From Planctomycetia bacterium (GTDB lineage: Bacteria; Planctomycetota; Phycisphaerae; Phycisphaerales; SM1A02), in contig SYAC01000029.1 in assembly GCA_005787685.1 (NCBI GenBank), positions 1 to 64,000 of the forward strand: 64,000 bases of DNA, in the 5' to 3' direction. Positions 35,440 through 42,820 of the stretch are shown piece by piece. How positions within the stretch are numbered: position 1 is the first letter of the stretch; each line of letters begins with the position of its first letter. The notes below the pieces were generated by a model. That model was not told the origin of the DNA. It did not search any database and saw only the letters and a list, made by a program, of their open reading frames with translations. The translations under genes and the position numbers were made by a program.

Positions 35440-35510
35440 GCGCAATCCGATTGGGTTGCGCGAGCCGCCGTCTGTGCGTGTCGGAGCGACCAGACGGCGG
35501 TGTTATTTTT
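35440..35510 (+). ncRNA. Candidate structured RNA: tandem hairpins ending in a terminator
   Basis: Hairpin 1 pairs GCGCAATCC (35440-35448) with GGGTTGCGC (35453-35461), a 9-bp stem with one G-U pair and a 4-nt loop. Three bases later hairpin 2 pairs CCGCCGTCTG (35465-35474) with CAGACGGCGG (35491-35500), 10 perfect base pairs around a 16-nt loop, followed by TGTTATTTTT. The upstream coding gene ends 330 bp earlier, so the structure is either the end of a long 3' UTR or of an independent small RNA. The RNA 5' end is not defined. A weak TTGTAA-N20-TACACT at 35310-35341 could start it. Confidence 0.3.
35465..35510 (+). terminator. Probable Rho-independent terminator
   Basis: A perfect 10-bp GC-rich stem (35465-35474 with 35491-35500) with a 16-nt loop is followed by a T-rich stretch including five consecutive T at 35506-35510. 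It points along the plus strand, upstream of the promoter-like pair of the PagL-like gene, so it isolates that gene from upstream transcription. Confidence 0.6.
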
Positions 35511-35590
35511 ACGCTTGATGTTGCAGTCAGGCATGTAAGCATGTGGGAACTTTGGACTGTTCGCGCAAGTCATAGCCAATACGCGCATGC

Positions 35591-35620
35591 TTGAACCTTG
35601 CTGCTTGAAGAGTGTTAATA
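35591..35620 (+). promoter_or_regulatory. Candidate promoter of the PagL-like gene
   Basis: TTGAAC (35591-35596) and TTAATA (35615-35620) are spaced by 18 bp. Transcription would begin close to 35627, essentially at the GTG start codon, implying a leaderless mRNA. No Shine-Dalgarno sequence is visible, in agreement with that. Confidence 0.4.
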
Positions 35621-35627
35621 TTTCAGT

Positions 35628-36308
35628 GTGCCTATTTCATCTGCGGTGACAGCATTTGCCGCCATCACAAATTTATCAAGCGTGCCTTATGTGGCGCCAT
35701 CCGAATGCGCCACATTTCGCAATTCAATTTTAAGCGATAGCCCGCCCATGATTGGTTTGCTTTCCCCAAGCGCGCAGAACGCAATCGTGCCATCCAAGAT
35801 TTCAGATAAAACCGTGGTGACCAAGGACAACGCGCCAGCAAGATTTGGCGCCAAAGGTTCTTGGCGATGGGAACTTGAAGGTAGTTGGATGAACGACTTT
35901 GACAGCGATAATCAACTGCAAGGCGCGTGGTATGTCAGTTGGTTCTTAATTGATAATTTTAGTTTTGATTTTGGCCCTGAAGTCGCCTGGTTTTCCCAAG
36001 GTGGCGGCAACACCTGGGGCGCGGGACCTGCGTTCATGTTTCGCTGGCACTTTCTGGCGCGCGCAACTTGGAGCGTGTATGCCGACGCCGGAGTTGGGCT
36101 CATGTTCAGCGGTTCCAATGTGCCTGCGGCAGGATCATCGGTGAATTTCACTCCGCGCATTGGCGTGGGCGCGTCATTTGAAGTAGCCGCAAATGCCCGC
36201 ATTCTTGCAGGAATTCGCTGGGCGCATATTTCCAACGCCAATCTTGCCGACAACAATGACGGACGCAACAGCATTCAGTTGTACGCCGGTATTTCACTTC
36301 CGTTTTAG
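35628..36308 (+). CDS. PagL-like lipid A 3-O-deacylase (acyloxyacyl hydrolase family)
   Basis: This 226-residue protein is an eight-strand-barrel-sized protein that ends in Phe (YAGISLPF). The C-terminal WAHISNANLADNNDGRNS matches the PagL active-site segment with the catalytic His and Ser (H-x-S-N-A). The acidic residue expected about 14 positions after the His is not obvious (Asn there). Family members remove the 3-linked acyl chain of lipid A at the outer membrane. The start is a GTG at 35628, because a stop codon lies just upstream in frame. The N-terminal signal is weak. The barrel core begins near residue 75 (RFGAKGSWRWELEGSWMND). Confidence 0.7.
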   Translation: MPISSAVTAFAAITNLSSVPYVAPSECATFRNSILSDSPPMIGLLSPSAQNAIVPSKISDKTVVTKDNAPARFGAKGSWRWELEGSWMNDFDSDNQLQGAWYVSWFLIDNFSFDFGPEVAWFSQGGGNTWGAGPAFMFRWHFLARATWSVYADAGVGLMFSGSNVPAAGSSVNFTPRIGVGASFEVAANARILAGIRWAHISNANLADNNDGRNSIQLYAGISLPF

Positions 36309-36375
36309 CGCGGCCGCAATTCGATTTTTTTGTACTTGGCAACCCACGGTCGACGGCTGGACAGCCACTTGACAT

Positions 36376-37383
36376 TCATTTGGCGAACCACCGCCACGCG
36401 CTTTGGGTCATGCGCTCAAGCGATGAACGCGTTGGGCGCCATGGAGTTAGGCGAAATATTTTTTCTGGATTTGAAATCAACCGCGGCGGATCGCCATCGC
36501 GTCGGGCGCCCATGCGAAATGGAACCTTACTTCCCGCGGCCAGTGAGCATGCGCGTAACACTTCAAGCACGCTTGCGCCCACGCCTGTTCCCACATTCAT
36601 GGCCAATGTTTGCCGCAGGGGGATCACTTTGATTGCTTCGACATGCGCCGCGACTAAATCTTCCACATGGACATAGTCGCGAATGCATGTTCCATCTGGC
36701 GTTGGATAATCACTGCCGTACACCACCAGTTCCGGGTGACGCCCCGTGGCGGCGCGCATACATATTGGAATGAGATGCGTTTCAGGATCGTGGTCCTCGC
36801 CAATGCGGTCCAAGTGATCGCCGCCAGCGACATTGAAGTAGCGCAAGAACACAGCGCCTCGATCGCGATTGGCAAGCGCGTGCGATTGCACCCACGCGTT
36901 GATCATTCGCTCGCACGCCAGTTTGCTTTCTCCATAGGCGTGGGTTGGTTGCTGCGGACAATCTTCGCTCATCGGAATATGCGTGGGCGCGGGCTCGCCG
37001 TAGGTGGCGCAGGTGCTTGAAAAGATCAACTTTTGAACGTCCGCCGCGTCCATGGCGTGCAGCAATGAAACCGTTGCGCCCACATTGTTGCGCCAATAGA
37101 GCAGGGGAAATTGCACGCTTTCGGGCACCACGGCAAAGGCCGCAAAGTGCAGCACGATTTCTGGCACATGCAATCGCAACGCCGCGACCGTGGCGTCTTG
37201 GTCGTTTAGTTCAACTTGCGTGAAATGAAATCTCTCTCCACCCGCGCGTTGCAGGGCGGCGACGGTGCGTGGAAAACTTCGAGAAAAATTATCCAGGCCA
37301 TGCACCTCATGGCCATCATCAAGCAGCCGTAAGCAGGCGTGAGAACCAATGTATCCAGCAGCACCGGTGACAGTTATTTGCAT
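36376..37383 (-). CDS. galE: UDP-glucose 4-epimerase
   Basis: This 335-residue short-chain dehydrogenase-fold enzyme has the NAD-binding start VTGAAGYIGSHACLRLLDDG, HFAAFAVVPESV, FSSTCATYGEP with the catalytic Ser/Thr, YGESKLACERM with Tyr-x3-Lys, YFNVAGGD, and GTCIRDYVHVEDL. It interconverts UDP-glucose and UDP-galactose, supplying sugars for surface glycans. Length fits GalE. It is divergent from the gene at 37483. Neighbouring envelope genes (PagL-like, LpxL-type, Lpt) suggest a role in LPS or exopolysaccharide. Confidence 0.93.
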   Translation of the reverse strand: MQITVTGAAGYIGSHACLRLLDDGHEVHGLDNFSRSFPRTVAALQRAGGERFHFTQVELNDQDATVAALRLHVPEIVLHFAAFAVVPESVQFPLLYWRNNVGATVSLLHAMDAADVQKLIFSSTCATYGEPAPTHIPMSEDCPQQPTHAYGESKLACERMINAWVQSHALANRDRGAVFLRYFNVAGGDHLDRIGEDHDPETHLIPICMRAATGRHPELVVYGSDYPTPDGTCIRDYVHVEDLVAAHVEAIKVIPLRQTLAMNVGTGVGASVLEVLRACSLAAGSKVPFRMGARRDGDPPRLISNPEKIFRLTPWRPTRSSLERMTQSAWRWFAK

Positions 37384-37482
37384 TGGTAAAAGTCCGAATT
37401 GTAATTATGTAGCCACAAAACAGGAATATCTGCGAAATAAGGCGCCTTGCCTAATTCCCGATAATTTGAGAAGATACCATGC

Positions 37483-37845
37483 ATGGATGGATCCTTATTG
37501 GGGCAGCCAGTGATGGCGACCCGTCTGACAGAAGTAAAGCTCTCCGAGGAGCCGAAGACCTCACTTGGACTTTCAGTGACAGCGGCCCTTCATGGAGTCG
37601 CAAGCAATGATCCAAGGCTGCAAGCCTTGCGTGAAGCATCCTTTTTGGCGCAAAGCCTGAGGGATCTTGACAGCGCATTGACCGCTCGCAGCCAAAGCAA
37701 GGGCGTCAAAGATCCAATGACCGTGGTTCAGGGAACCAATGCCATGCAGAAAGCCATTGCGGATGTAGAGGCGTTGATTTGCCAACTTGATCAAGCACTC
37801 GCCCAGCAAGCGCAGTCCGACACAGCGTCGGTCATGCACACATGA
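37483..37845 (+). CDS. Hypothetical protein, helical
   Basis: This 120-residue protein is not one I recognise. It is Ala/Gln/Leu-rich and predicted mostly helical (LQALREASFLAQSLRDLDSA, AIADVEALICQLDQALAQQA). It has no signal peptide or membrane segment. An alternative start is the ATG at 37513 (MATRLTEV). A GATAAT lies at 37460-37465, about 18 bp before the first ATG. It is followed after 33 bp by another small plus-strand gene, so the two may be co-transcribed. Confidence 0.55.
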   Translation: MDGSLLGQPVMATRLTEVKLSEEPKTSLGLSVTAALHGVASNDPRLQALREASFLAQSLRDLDSALTARSQSKGVKDPMTVVQGTNAMQKAIADVEALICQLDQALAQQAQSDTASVMHT

Positions 37846-37878
37846 TCCAAATCAGATACAAGCCAAGCACAAATAAAT

Positions 37879-38241
37879 ATGACTGCCAAAGTAGAATTAG
37901 AAACAACTCGCGTTGAGAGCGCAAACACCGCCGCATTTGAGGAGGCCCTGGTGGCGGCGTGCGGCTTTCGTGGCGATGTCACGCTGGAACTGAAAGACGG
38001 CAGCGCTATTGAGGGCTATGTGTTTGATCTCAAGCGCACCAAGGCCGCTCCGCACGCCGTTCGCATTCTTCCAAAGGACGGTCGAGGGCGTCAGACGATT
38101 GAGCAATCCAACATCCAGACTTTATGTTTTACGGGCAAGGATGCGGCCGCGGGAAAAAGTTGGGAAAATTGGATGCGACGCTACGCGCAAATGAAGCTCA
38201 AGGGTGAAGCCGCCGGCATTGAGAGCGAGCCTCTGGAGTAA
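37879..38241 (+). CDS. Hypothetical protein with a small beta-barrel-like region
   Basis: This 120-residue protein has the segment GDVTLELKDGSAIEGYVFDL (about residues 32-53), then HAVRILPKDGRGRQTIEQSN and IQTLCFTG. This reads like a five-strand SH3/Sm-type small barrel: alternating hydrophobics and a DG turn. The last 25 residues are basic (WMRRYAQMKLKG). I infer a possible nucleic acid- or peptide-binding role, but no family is recognised with certainty. It follows the helical gene by 33 bp and converges on the gene at 38255. Confidence 0.65.
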   Translation: MTAKVELETTRVESANTAAFEEALVAACGFRGDVTLELKDGSAIEGYVFDLKRTKAAPHAVRILPKDGRGRQTIEQSNIQTLCFTGKDAAAGKSWENWMRRYAQMKLKGEAAGIESEPLE

Positions 38242-38254
38242 CCCAGTTGGAGAT

Positions 38255-38566
38255 TTAGGGGGGCGTTAATTCCCGCGCGCTGACGGGATCAAGTAATTTC
38301 CATTGCAAATCTTTGGCCAATCGCAAAATCACAGGCCACGCGATGTCTTCATCGGTGATGGTCAAGAGCATTTGCTGAATTGGATCTTGGCCAGGCGGTA
38401 ATTGAATGTCCACGCCTGGTCCATACAAAATGTCACCGCCTTCAATGTCTGCAAGCGTGTTGCGCATGGCAAGCGCATTGACCACATCCACACGACTTCC
38501 AATTGGATCTGGGACGCCATTTTTGTAGCTGGTTCGTGAAAGAATGACAAGTTGACGCTGCTGCAT
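38255..38566 (-). CDS. Hypothetical cytoplasmic protein
   Basis: This 103-residue protein contains ILYGPGVDIQLPPGQDPIQQ and LLTITDEDIAWPVILRLAKD, ending LQWKLLDPVSAREL. There is no signal or membrane segment. The acidic DEDIAWPV element and the GPG turn look conserved-type, and the sequence composition is that of a real protein. I cannot assign a function. It is a single gene convergent with 37879-38241, and 73 bp downstream of the acyltransferase gene on the same strand. Confidence 0.65.
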   Translation of the reverse strand: MQQRQLVILSRTSYKNGVPDPIGSRVDVVNALAMRNTLADIEGGDILYGPGVDIQLPPGQDPIQQMLLTITDEDIAWPVILRLAKDLQWKLLDPVSARELTPP

Positions 38567-38639
38567 AATGGAATTTAAGAGTAACCATACTCAGCGTATA
38601 TGTGTTGGCAATGCAATGTTTGGTTGGCGCAAAGATTGA

Positions 38640-39668
38640 TCAGGTCGCGCTCACAGGCGCCACTTGCGGATTGAATAGGCTCTGTAATTCCGGCTCGGTT
38701 AACCAGGGAAGGGTGCGCAATTTCGCTCGAATGCGCTCCGGCATTGGACTGCCTTCGCGTTCCCACTTGGGGCGATTTTTCCAGCGGCGGTGCACCCATA
38801 AATATTGCTCGGGGGCCATTCGTATGGCGGTTTCAATGCCGCGGTTGAAGCGAGCCGTGATGTAAAACAAAGGATCTTCAAAGGGCTCCCAGTCTTGAGG
38901 ATTGATTCGATCGACAATTTCCAGCCGGTAATTCAGGCGGTTTGGTTCTCGAATGGCGGTACCCACTAATACGGGAATTCGATAACGCATGGCAAGAAGT
39001 CCAATGCTCTTGTAACTGCTGGCGAGTTGTCCAAAGAAGGGGACAAACAGTCCGTCATCACCCGCATTTTGATCGGCGATAAAGCCAATGCGGCCACCTT
39101 CCAAAATAATGTTTTGCAATTCCTGGGTGGCGTTCCATTTGGAAAGAATGCTTAAGCCCCGCCGCCGACGCATATCAAGCAGCCAGCGATCCAAGTAGGG
39201 ATTATCCAAAGGACGAGCCAGCGCCGTGAGATGGAAATCAAGAACAGCCAAGGCGAAGCCAAGCAATTCCCAATTTCCGCAATGGCCAGTGACAAGAATG
39301 GCCGGCTGCTTTGAAAGAAGGAAGTCCATGTGCGGACCAACCGAACCCAAAGTCAGTGAATCCGCCCAATTTTGTGAATGCAGGCGCTGCGGTGTGACTA
39401 AACATTCCACCATGAAAAGTTGGAACATGCTTATGACGCTGTCTTGCGCCAGTTGTTCGGCTTGCGCATGGGGCATGTCTGGAAACGCGCGGCGAATATT
39501 CACGCCCGCTCTTTGAAGGCGATGCGCCCCAATACGCGTGAAGATTTGAGCCACCGCCGACGCTGTGCGCATATTTTGCTCACCTTCAAAGAGGTGAAAA
39601 AGAGCGGCGAAGCCACGGGCAAGAGCGTATTGCGAAAGGTGCGTGAGCCGCTTGGTGGCGGCGCTCAT
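38640..39668 (-). CDS. Lipid A biosynthesis (LpxL/HtrB-family) acyltransferase
   Basis: This 342-residue protein has the acyltransferase catalytic motif in ILVTGHCGNWELLGFALAVL (H-x4-E), a second block ARPLDNPYLDRWLLDMRRRR and a third GGRIGFIADQNAGDDGLFVPFFGQ. YLWVHRRWKNRP near the C-terminus is typical of LpxL-type enzymes. It would add a secondary acyl chain to a Kdo-lipid A precursor at the inner face of the membrane. Together with the PagL-like gene, kdsC and the lpt genes, it shows that the organism makes lipid A-type LPS. An N-terminal amphipathic segment anchors it to the membrane. It is 3 bp downstream of the coiled-coil gene (both minus strand). Confidence 0.9.
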   Translation of the reverse strand: MSAATKRLTHLSQYALARGFAALFHLFEGEQNMRTASAVAQIFTRIGAHRLQRAGVNIRRAFPDMPHAQAEQLAQDSVISMFQLFMVECLVTPQRLHSQNWADSLTLGSVGPHMDFLLSKQPAILVTGHCGNWELLGFALAVLDFHLTALARPLDNPYLDRWLLDMRRRRGLSILSKWNATQELQNIILEGGRIGFIADQNAGDDGLFVPFFGQLASSYKSIGLLAMRYRIPVLVGTAIREPNRLNYRLEIVDRINPQDWEPFEDPLFYITARFNRGIETAIRMAPEQYLWVHRRWKNRPKWEREGSPMPERIRAKLRTLPWLTEPELQSLFNPQVAPVSAT

Positions 39669-39671
39669 GTG

Positions 39672-40907
39672 TTAGTTGCCTTGGCCAGTTAAGGTCTTGA
39701 AGCGATTCCAATTCAACATGGGAATGCGCGCGTCCATGGCTTCCTTGGTGATGCGCTCGTAGGTGTCGTACTCGTTCTTGGCCTGGGTGTACGCCTGTGT
39801 TTCTATGTCGTCCGCAGTGCTAGATAGTGGAGTCGGCTTTGGTGGAGGATTACCAATGACAATAAAATCTAGGTCGCCCGTGACTTTTTCGCTGTCAATC
39901 ACTTGGCCTCCCCAATCTTGAATTCGATTACGAATGACTGCAGCTTCGCCAACGGAAGGCTTGCCATCATTGTTCACATCAAATTTTCCATAGACCAGCA
40001 TGCGGTAGGTGTAGGTTGGACTGTAGACAGCGTTGACCAGCACGTCATTGCGACTCACGGGCTGATTTGGAGAACTACGCGTCACACGCGCGGTGGACGT
40101 GTCGTTGGTGACGCGCAAGACTTGAATGCTGGCTTTGCCGCGCAACGCGCCATTCTTATTGTTTTGAACCTGCTCGGGCGTGGAGAAAACTTCGAATGTC
40201 ATGCCCGGCACAACACGGTGCTTTTGTCCAATGTCTAAATAGACCGTTGAATCGGGTCCGCCAACTTCAATGATGTGGCCGTCGACAAGGCTGGATGGGT
40301 CCTCTGGCTTCACCTCGAACAGCGCGAGTTTTTTCTCGGCTTGTTCAAGCTTTGTCCGCAGCGTGTCGCGTTCCGCGCTCAGGCCGTCGGCATTTTTTTG
40401 TAAATCCTGAATGCGTCCCTTGTAGTCTTGCTCCATTGCCGCTTTAGAGTCGCTTGCGATCTTTTGCATTTCCTCCACACTTCTGCTGTAGTCAGTCGTT
40501 GCATTGGTGAGTGGCGCAATTGTGTTTTTCGTGTCCTCCACGGCTTTGAGATGTTCAGCGGTGGCGTCTGCGAGGGATTTATTCAGGCCGTCAATCTGCG
40601 ATTGAAGTTCCGCAGTTTTTTTATCAACTCCTTGCAGGATGCTTTCTTGTTGCGCCACGGTGGACTTCAATTGATCTCGCTCCGTGGTCAATTCGGATTT
40701 GATGGTGTTCAGACTTTCCTCCTGGGTCTTGGCGGTCGCCAATCGGTCGGTCAAGGATTTGTTGGTGACTTTGATTTTCTGCAAATCTTCTTGGGCAGCC
40801 GATGTTTGTCCAAGCACAACAACAAATGCGACCATGAATGCGACAGTGGTCAAGACAAAAACAACAAGGGTCACGAGTACGCCGGAACCGGCGGGACGAG
40901 TAGCCAT
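39672..40907 (-). CDS. Membrane-anchored coiled-coil protein
   Basis: This 411-residue protein has one N-terminal membrane segment (about 8-32: VLVTLVVFVLTTVAFMVAFV). A long coiled coil follows (about 35-205) rich in Gln, Lys, Glu and Leu (AQEDLQKIKVTNKSLTDRLA, ELQSQIDGLNKSLADATAEH). The C-terminal domain (about 205-360) has beta-rich segments such as DGHIIEVGGPDSTVYLDIGQ and VPGMTFEVFSTPEQV, resembling a periplasmic barrel. A short helical end follows. I do not recognise the family. It may be a periplasmic scaffold. It ends 3 bp before the acyltransferase gene, an apparent two-gene operon. Confidence 0.75.
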   Translation of the reverse strand: MATRPAGSGVLVTLVVFVLTTVAFMVAFVVVLGQTSAAQEDLQKIKVTNKSLTDRLATAKTQEESLNTIKSELTTERDQLKSTVAQQESILQGVDKKTAELQSQIDGLNKSLADATAEHLKAVEDTKNTIAPLTNATTDYSRSVEEMQKIASDSKAAMEQDYKGRIQDLQKNADGLSAERDTLRTKLEQAEKKLALFEVKPEDPSSLVDGHIIEVGGPDSTVYLDIGQKHRVVPGMTFEVFSTPEQVQNNKNGALRGKASIQVLRVTNDTSTARVTRSSPNQPVSRNDVLVNAVYSPTYTYRMLVYGKFDVNNDGKPSVGEAAVIRNRIQDWGGQVIDSEKVTGDLDFIVIGNPPPKPTPLSSTADDIETQAYTQAKNEYDTYERITKEAMDARIPMLNWNRFKTLTGQGN

Positions 40908-40995
40908 TCGAGGGGGGGTCTCCCGGGCGATATTGCCCGAAATGGCAGTTTGATGCTTAGAGCCGTTTTCGTCAAGAGGAAAATGGAATAGCCCC

Positions 40996-41024
40996 TTGCC
41001 TTTCTTGGGGAAATTGTGGATACT
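40996..41024 (+). promoter_or_regulatory. Candidate promoter of rpsT
   Basis: TTGCCT (40996-41001) and GATACT (41019-41024) are spaced by 17 bp. Transcription would begin near 41031, giving a leader of about 16 nt that contains the GGAG ribosome-binding site. It also argues against an upstream ATG in frame (at 40996) being the start. Confidence 0.5.
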
Positions 41025-41046
41025 TGCTAACCCATCGGAGAATCAA

Positions 41047-41376
41047 TTGCCAAACAGTAAATCAGCAGAAAAAAGAGTCCGTCAGAACAAGAAGCAAAAC
41101 GCCGTCAATAACCACCGCAAGCGGTTGGTCAAAGAGGGTACTCGCCAGTTCATGGTCGCAGTACAAGCTGGCGATGTTGCAAAAGCGGAACTTGAACTTC
41201 GATCAGCCACCGCTATTTTGGATCGCGTCGCTGGAAAGCGAACTATTCATCCAAACACCGCGGCTCGTCGCAAGAGTTTATTGGCTCGCAAGTTGAACGC
41301 ACTGCGTGCTCCTGCGGCGAAAACCGAAACGGAAAAGCCAGGCAAGTCCAAGTCCAAGGTCAGTAAAACCGCTTGA
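41047..41376 (+). CDS. rpsT: 30S ribosomal protein S20, UUG start
   Basis: This 109-residue basic protein matches S20: NSKSAEKRVRQNKKQNAVNN, HRKRLVKEGTRQF, then KRTIHPNTAARRKSLLARKL. The start is a TTG at 41047, preceded by GGAG (41037-41040) with a 6-nt spacer, and the protein then begins exactly like S20. The upstream ATG at 40996 would add 17 unrelated residues and lies on the promoter. E. coli rpsT also uses UUG, which is tied there to autogenous control. The C-terminal 20 residues are a Lys/Ser/Thr tail beyond the usual length. The stop overlaps the protease start by ATGA. Confidence 0.93.
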   Translation: MPNSKSAEKRVRQNKKQNAVNNHRKRLVKEGTRQFMVAVQAGDVAKAELELRSATAILDRVAGKRTIHPNTAARRKSLLARKLNALRAPAAKTETEKPGKSKSKVSKTA

Positions 41377-42200
41377 GAAATGCCGCTCGCCGCGGCGTTT
41401 CATTTGGCGTGAGGGCTGCGGCACCGCCACGGCATGGTCAGCGCTTTGATTACGCGCAGGACTCCAATAGACCCCTTGAAATTTTGGTGTTCTTGGCGCC
41501 ACTTGTGGCATTGTACGAAATTGGATTGGTGTTCTGGTTGCGACATGATCAGCTTGTGCTGACCAATCGCGCGCACGGTGGGTTGGTGAATTTTTTTCGG
41601 CTCTTTGGCGTGCGTGCCCAGGATCTGCATGTGTCCGCCATGTCATTGCCCTCCGTGGCGTTGGTGCTGACCTTGTTGATATGGCAACTTGCGGCGCGGT
41701 CGCCATGGACCATTCGATGGCGCGCTGTCGCGTTCATGTGGCTGGAAAGTTTCGCCTTGGCGGCGCCGCTCTTGGCGGTGGCGGCGGTCATTGGCCGCGC
41801 GCATTTGTTCATGGCCACCAGTCAAGTTGGTGAGGAGGCAATCCGCTCGCTTGATTTTGTGGGGCGCGCATCCATGGCGGCTGGAGCGGGAATTTATGAG
41901 GAATTGCTCTTTCGCATGGCGCTCATGGGCGGTGTGCATATGTTGCTGTTTGATGTTGCCAAGATAAAAGATTCAAGCGCCTGGTTGATCGCGCTGCTTG
42001 TGAGCTGCGTTTTGTTCACCATGTATCACCCATTGCGCGATATGACTGGCGCATTGCAATGGGGTCGAGTGATTTTTTTAATGTTGGCGGGGGCTTGGTT
42101 TGGAATCATCTTTCAACTGCGTGGGTTTGGCGTTGCTGCGGGCACGCACGCCGCCTACGACGGCACAGCGCTGCTGTTTTTTACTTCCAGCGCGGCTTGA
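41373..42200 (+). CDS. CPBP-family intramembrane metalloprotease-like protein
   Basis: This 275-residue protein has about seven hydrophobic segments and the CPBP (CaaX protease/bacteriocin processing) motifs: EELLFRMALMGG (EExxxR), FTMYHPL (His), and GVAAGTHAAYD (His, Asn-like position). CPBP proteins cleave or modify membrane substrates, and some are scaffolds. An N-terminal basic region precedes the first segment. It overlaps rpsT by ATGA, so it is translated from the same message. Substrate unknown. Whether it is an active protease cannot be told from sequence alone, but the key residues are present. Confidence 0.82.
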   Translation: MRNAARRGVSFGVRAAAPPRHGQRFDYAQDSNRPLEILVFLAPLVALYEIGLVFWLRHDQLVLTNRAHGGLVNFFRLFGVRAQDLHVSAMSLPSVALVLTLLIWQLAARSPWTIRWRAVAFMWLESFALAAPLLAVAAVIGRAHLFMATSQVGEEAIRSLDFVGRASMAAGAGIYEELLFRMALMGGVHMLLFDVAKIKDSSAWLIALLVSCVLFTMYHPLRDMTGALQWGRVIFLMLAGAWFGIIFQLRGFGVAAGTHAAYDGTALLFFTSSAA

Positions 42201-42301
42201 TGGCCAAGTGCCGATTGCCTTCAACGCGCCATGAATCTATGAATCCACGAATCCATGCGCGCGCTTTCCAATTAAATCCGTGATTGCGTTACTCTTGCGG
42301 C

Positions 42302-42820
42302 ATGGTCAAGGAAGTTTTTCCAAATAACATTCAACTTTTAATTTTGGACGCCGATGGCGTTCTCACCGACGGCGGCATCTTTGTGGATGACAGCGGTTGC
42401 GAGACCATGCGATTTCATGTTCGCGATGGTTTTGCGATTCGCGCCTGGCTTGCCGCCAAAAAAGAAATCGCAGTGATCACGGGGCGTGGAGGTCTGGCTT
42501 TACGCCACAGGTTGGATGGTCTTGGCGTGAAAAATCTGATTTCAGCTAGCGGTCCCAAGCAGAAAGTTCTGGAGGATCTCTTGAGCACATTTGGAATTGA
42601 GGCGCGCCATACGGCGGCGCTTGGCGATGACTTGCCGGACCTTCCCATGTTGAAGATGGTTGGATTTCCGATGGCCGTCGCCGATGCCGCCGATGAGGTC
42701 AAGGCCGTCGCGAAATGGCGTTCCAGCAGGAATGGTGGACATGGCGCGGTGCGCGAATCCATTGAACTTTTACTCAAAGCATCGGGTCAATGGGAGCGTG
42801 CGGTGGAGGCGTGGGGCTGA
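42302..42820 (+). CDS. kdsC: 3-deoxy-D-manno-octulosonate-8-phosphate phosphatase
   Basis: This 172-residue HAD-superfamily phosphatase has the motif I LLILDADGVLTDGGIFV, motif II in AVITGRGGLALRHR, and motif III/IV in ALGDDLPDLPMLKMVGFPMA and VKAVAKWRSSRNGGHGAVRE. KdsC removes phosphate from Kdo-8-phosphate, giving Kdo for LPS inner core. The ATG at 42302 is preferred; an earlier one at 42284 adds six residues. The stop codon overlaps the next ATG by one base (TGATG), so the LptC-like gene is coupled, as kdsC-lptC is in proteobacteria. Confidence 0.9.
   Translation: MVKEVFPNNIQLLILDADGVLTDGGIFVDDSGCETMRFHVRDGFAIRAWLAAKKEIAVITGRGGLALRHRLDGLGVKNLISASGPKQKVLEDLLSTFGIEARHTAALGDDLPDLPMLKMVGFPMAVADAADEVKAVAKWRSSRNGGHGAVRESIELLLKASGQWERAVEAWG

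Larger units (their letters stand above)
35108..35627. other. 520-bp intergenic region with several inverted repeats, no convincing gene
   Basis: No ORF here has gene-like features. An 81-codon minus-strand frame exists (35343-35588) but has no recognisable motif or start context. The stretch is AT-rich at its left side and holds an inverted repeat TGTAAGT/ACTTACA (35311-35317 and 35333-35339), a 9-bp hairpin (35440-35461) and a 10-bp hairpin with a T-rich tail (35465-35510). A promoter-like pair for the next gene is at 35591-35620. Confidence 0.6.

Noticed and set aside
35343-35588. 81-codon minus-strand ORF in the 520-bp gap.
   Set aside because: No motif or ribosome-binding site, and it runs across both hairpins, so it is probably not a gene.
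40996-41046. ATG at 40996 as the start of rpsT.
   Set aside because: The added residues do not belong to S20, and the position coincides with the -35 element and lies upstream of the likely transcription start.
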